Source: Pirellulaceae bacterium
Lineage (GTDB): Bacteria; Planctomycetota; Planctomycetia; Pirellulales; Pirellulaceae
Assembly: GCA_026004795.1 (NCBI GenBank)
Contig: BPJV01000004.1
Span: forward strand, 186,001 to 250,000
Reading direction: 5' to 3'
Length of the DNA: 64,000 bases
Position 1 is the stretch's first letter. Every line of letters starts with the position of its first letter. Positions 63,722 to 64,000 of this stretch are shown here, in pieces. The notes beneath the pieces are model-generated. The model was not told the DNA's origin. It did not search any database and saw nothing but the letters and a program-made list of their open reading frames with translations. The position numbers and the translations under genes were made by a program.

Positions 63722-64000
63722 TCAACCGGCCAGGCGCTGCTGGAAATCGCCGTCCTCAGCCATCTCTTGCGGTCGTGGTGTGTAGCGATATTGCATTACG
63801 TAAGCATCTTCCGTCGTGTCTTCGTAGTAATCGCGGAGGACGGCGGTGGCCCGGAAGTTCATCGAGCGAAAAAAGAGCTGGGCCGGCAGATTCGTCTCAC
63901 GCACCTCCAGCAAGATACGATTGCGACGATCCAGCGACAGCTTGCTGATCAACTTCTCTACCATCGCGCTGCCTACGCCCTGGCGACGGAATTTGGGAGA
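63722..64000 (-). CDS. GNAT N-acetyltransferase (RimI-like), 5' end outside window
   Basis: Frame stays open to the window edge: SPKFRRQGVGSAMVEKLISKL...ILLEVRETNLPAQLFFRSMNFRATAVLRDYY. Confidence 0.85.
   Translation of the reverse strand, partial: SPKFRRQGVGSAMVEKLISKLSLDRRNRILLEVRETNLPAQLFFRSMNFRATAVLRDYYEDTTEDAYVMQYRYTPRPQEMAEDGDFQQRLAG

Overview
The window reads as ordinary-density bacterial chromosome. Gene content suggests a planctomycete (Pirellulales-like): GldFG-DUF4340 ABC system, sulfatase, H4MPT-pathway protein, secreted planctomycete-style hypotheticals; this is an inference, with no 16S present. I support about 45 CDSs and one tRNA-Gly(GCC). No rRNA, CRISPR array, IS element or prophage was recognised. 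Main blocks: two amidohydrolases; methyltransferase, SMP-30 and ferritin; a GldA/GldFG/DUF4340 ABC operon preceded by an exact sigma-54-type -24/-12 element; trigger factor; a heme-c-motif sensor histidine kinase overlapping (ATGA) an MfnF-MfnE-like fusion, with PurU nearby; hisS; a large RND transporter; rho; sulfatase; a proteostasis island (htrA, groES, groEL, hsp20, lon) with a second sigma-54-like element; ribBA; and a flagellar basal-body cluster (flgF, flgG, flgA, flgH, flgI, flgJ-N). The most interesting candidates are the heme-c kinase / C1-cofactor fusion pair, the two sigma-54-like promoters, and short hairpin-forming or direct repeats in intergenic DNA. All functional names come from reading motifs and family resemblance by eye; no database search was run.
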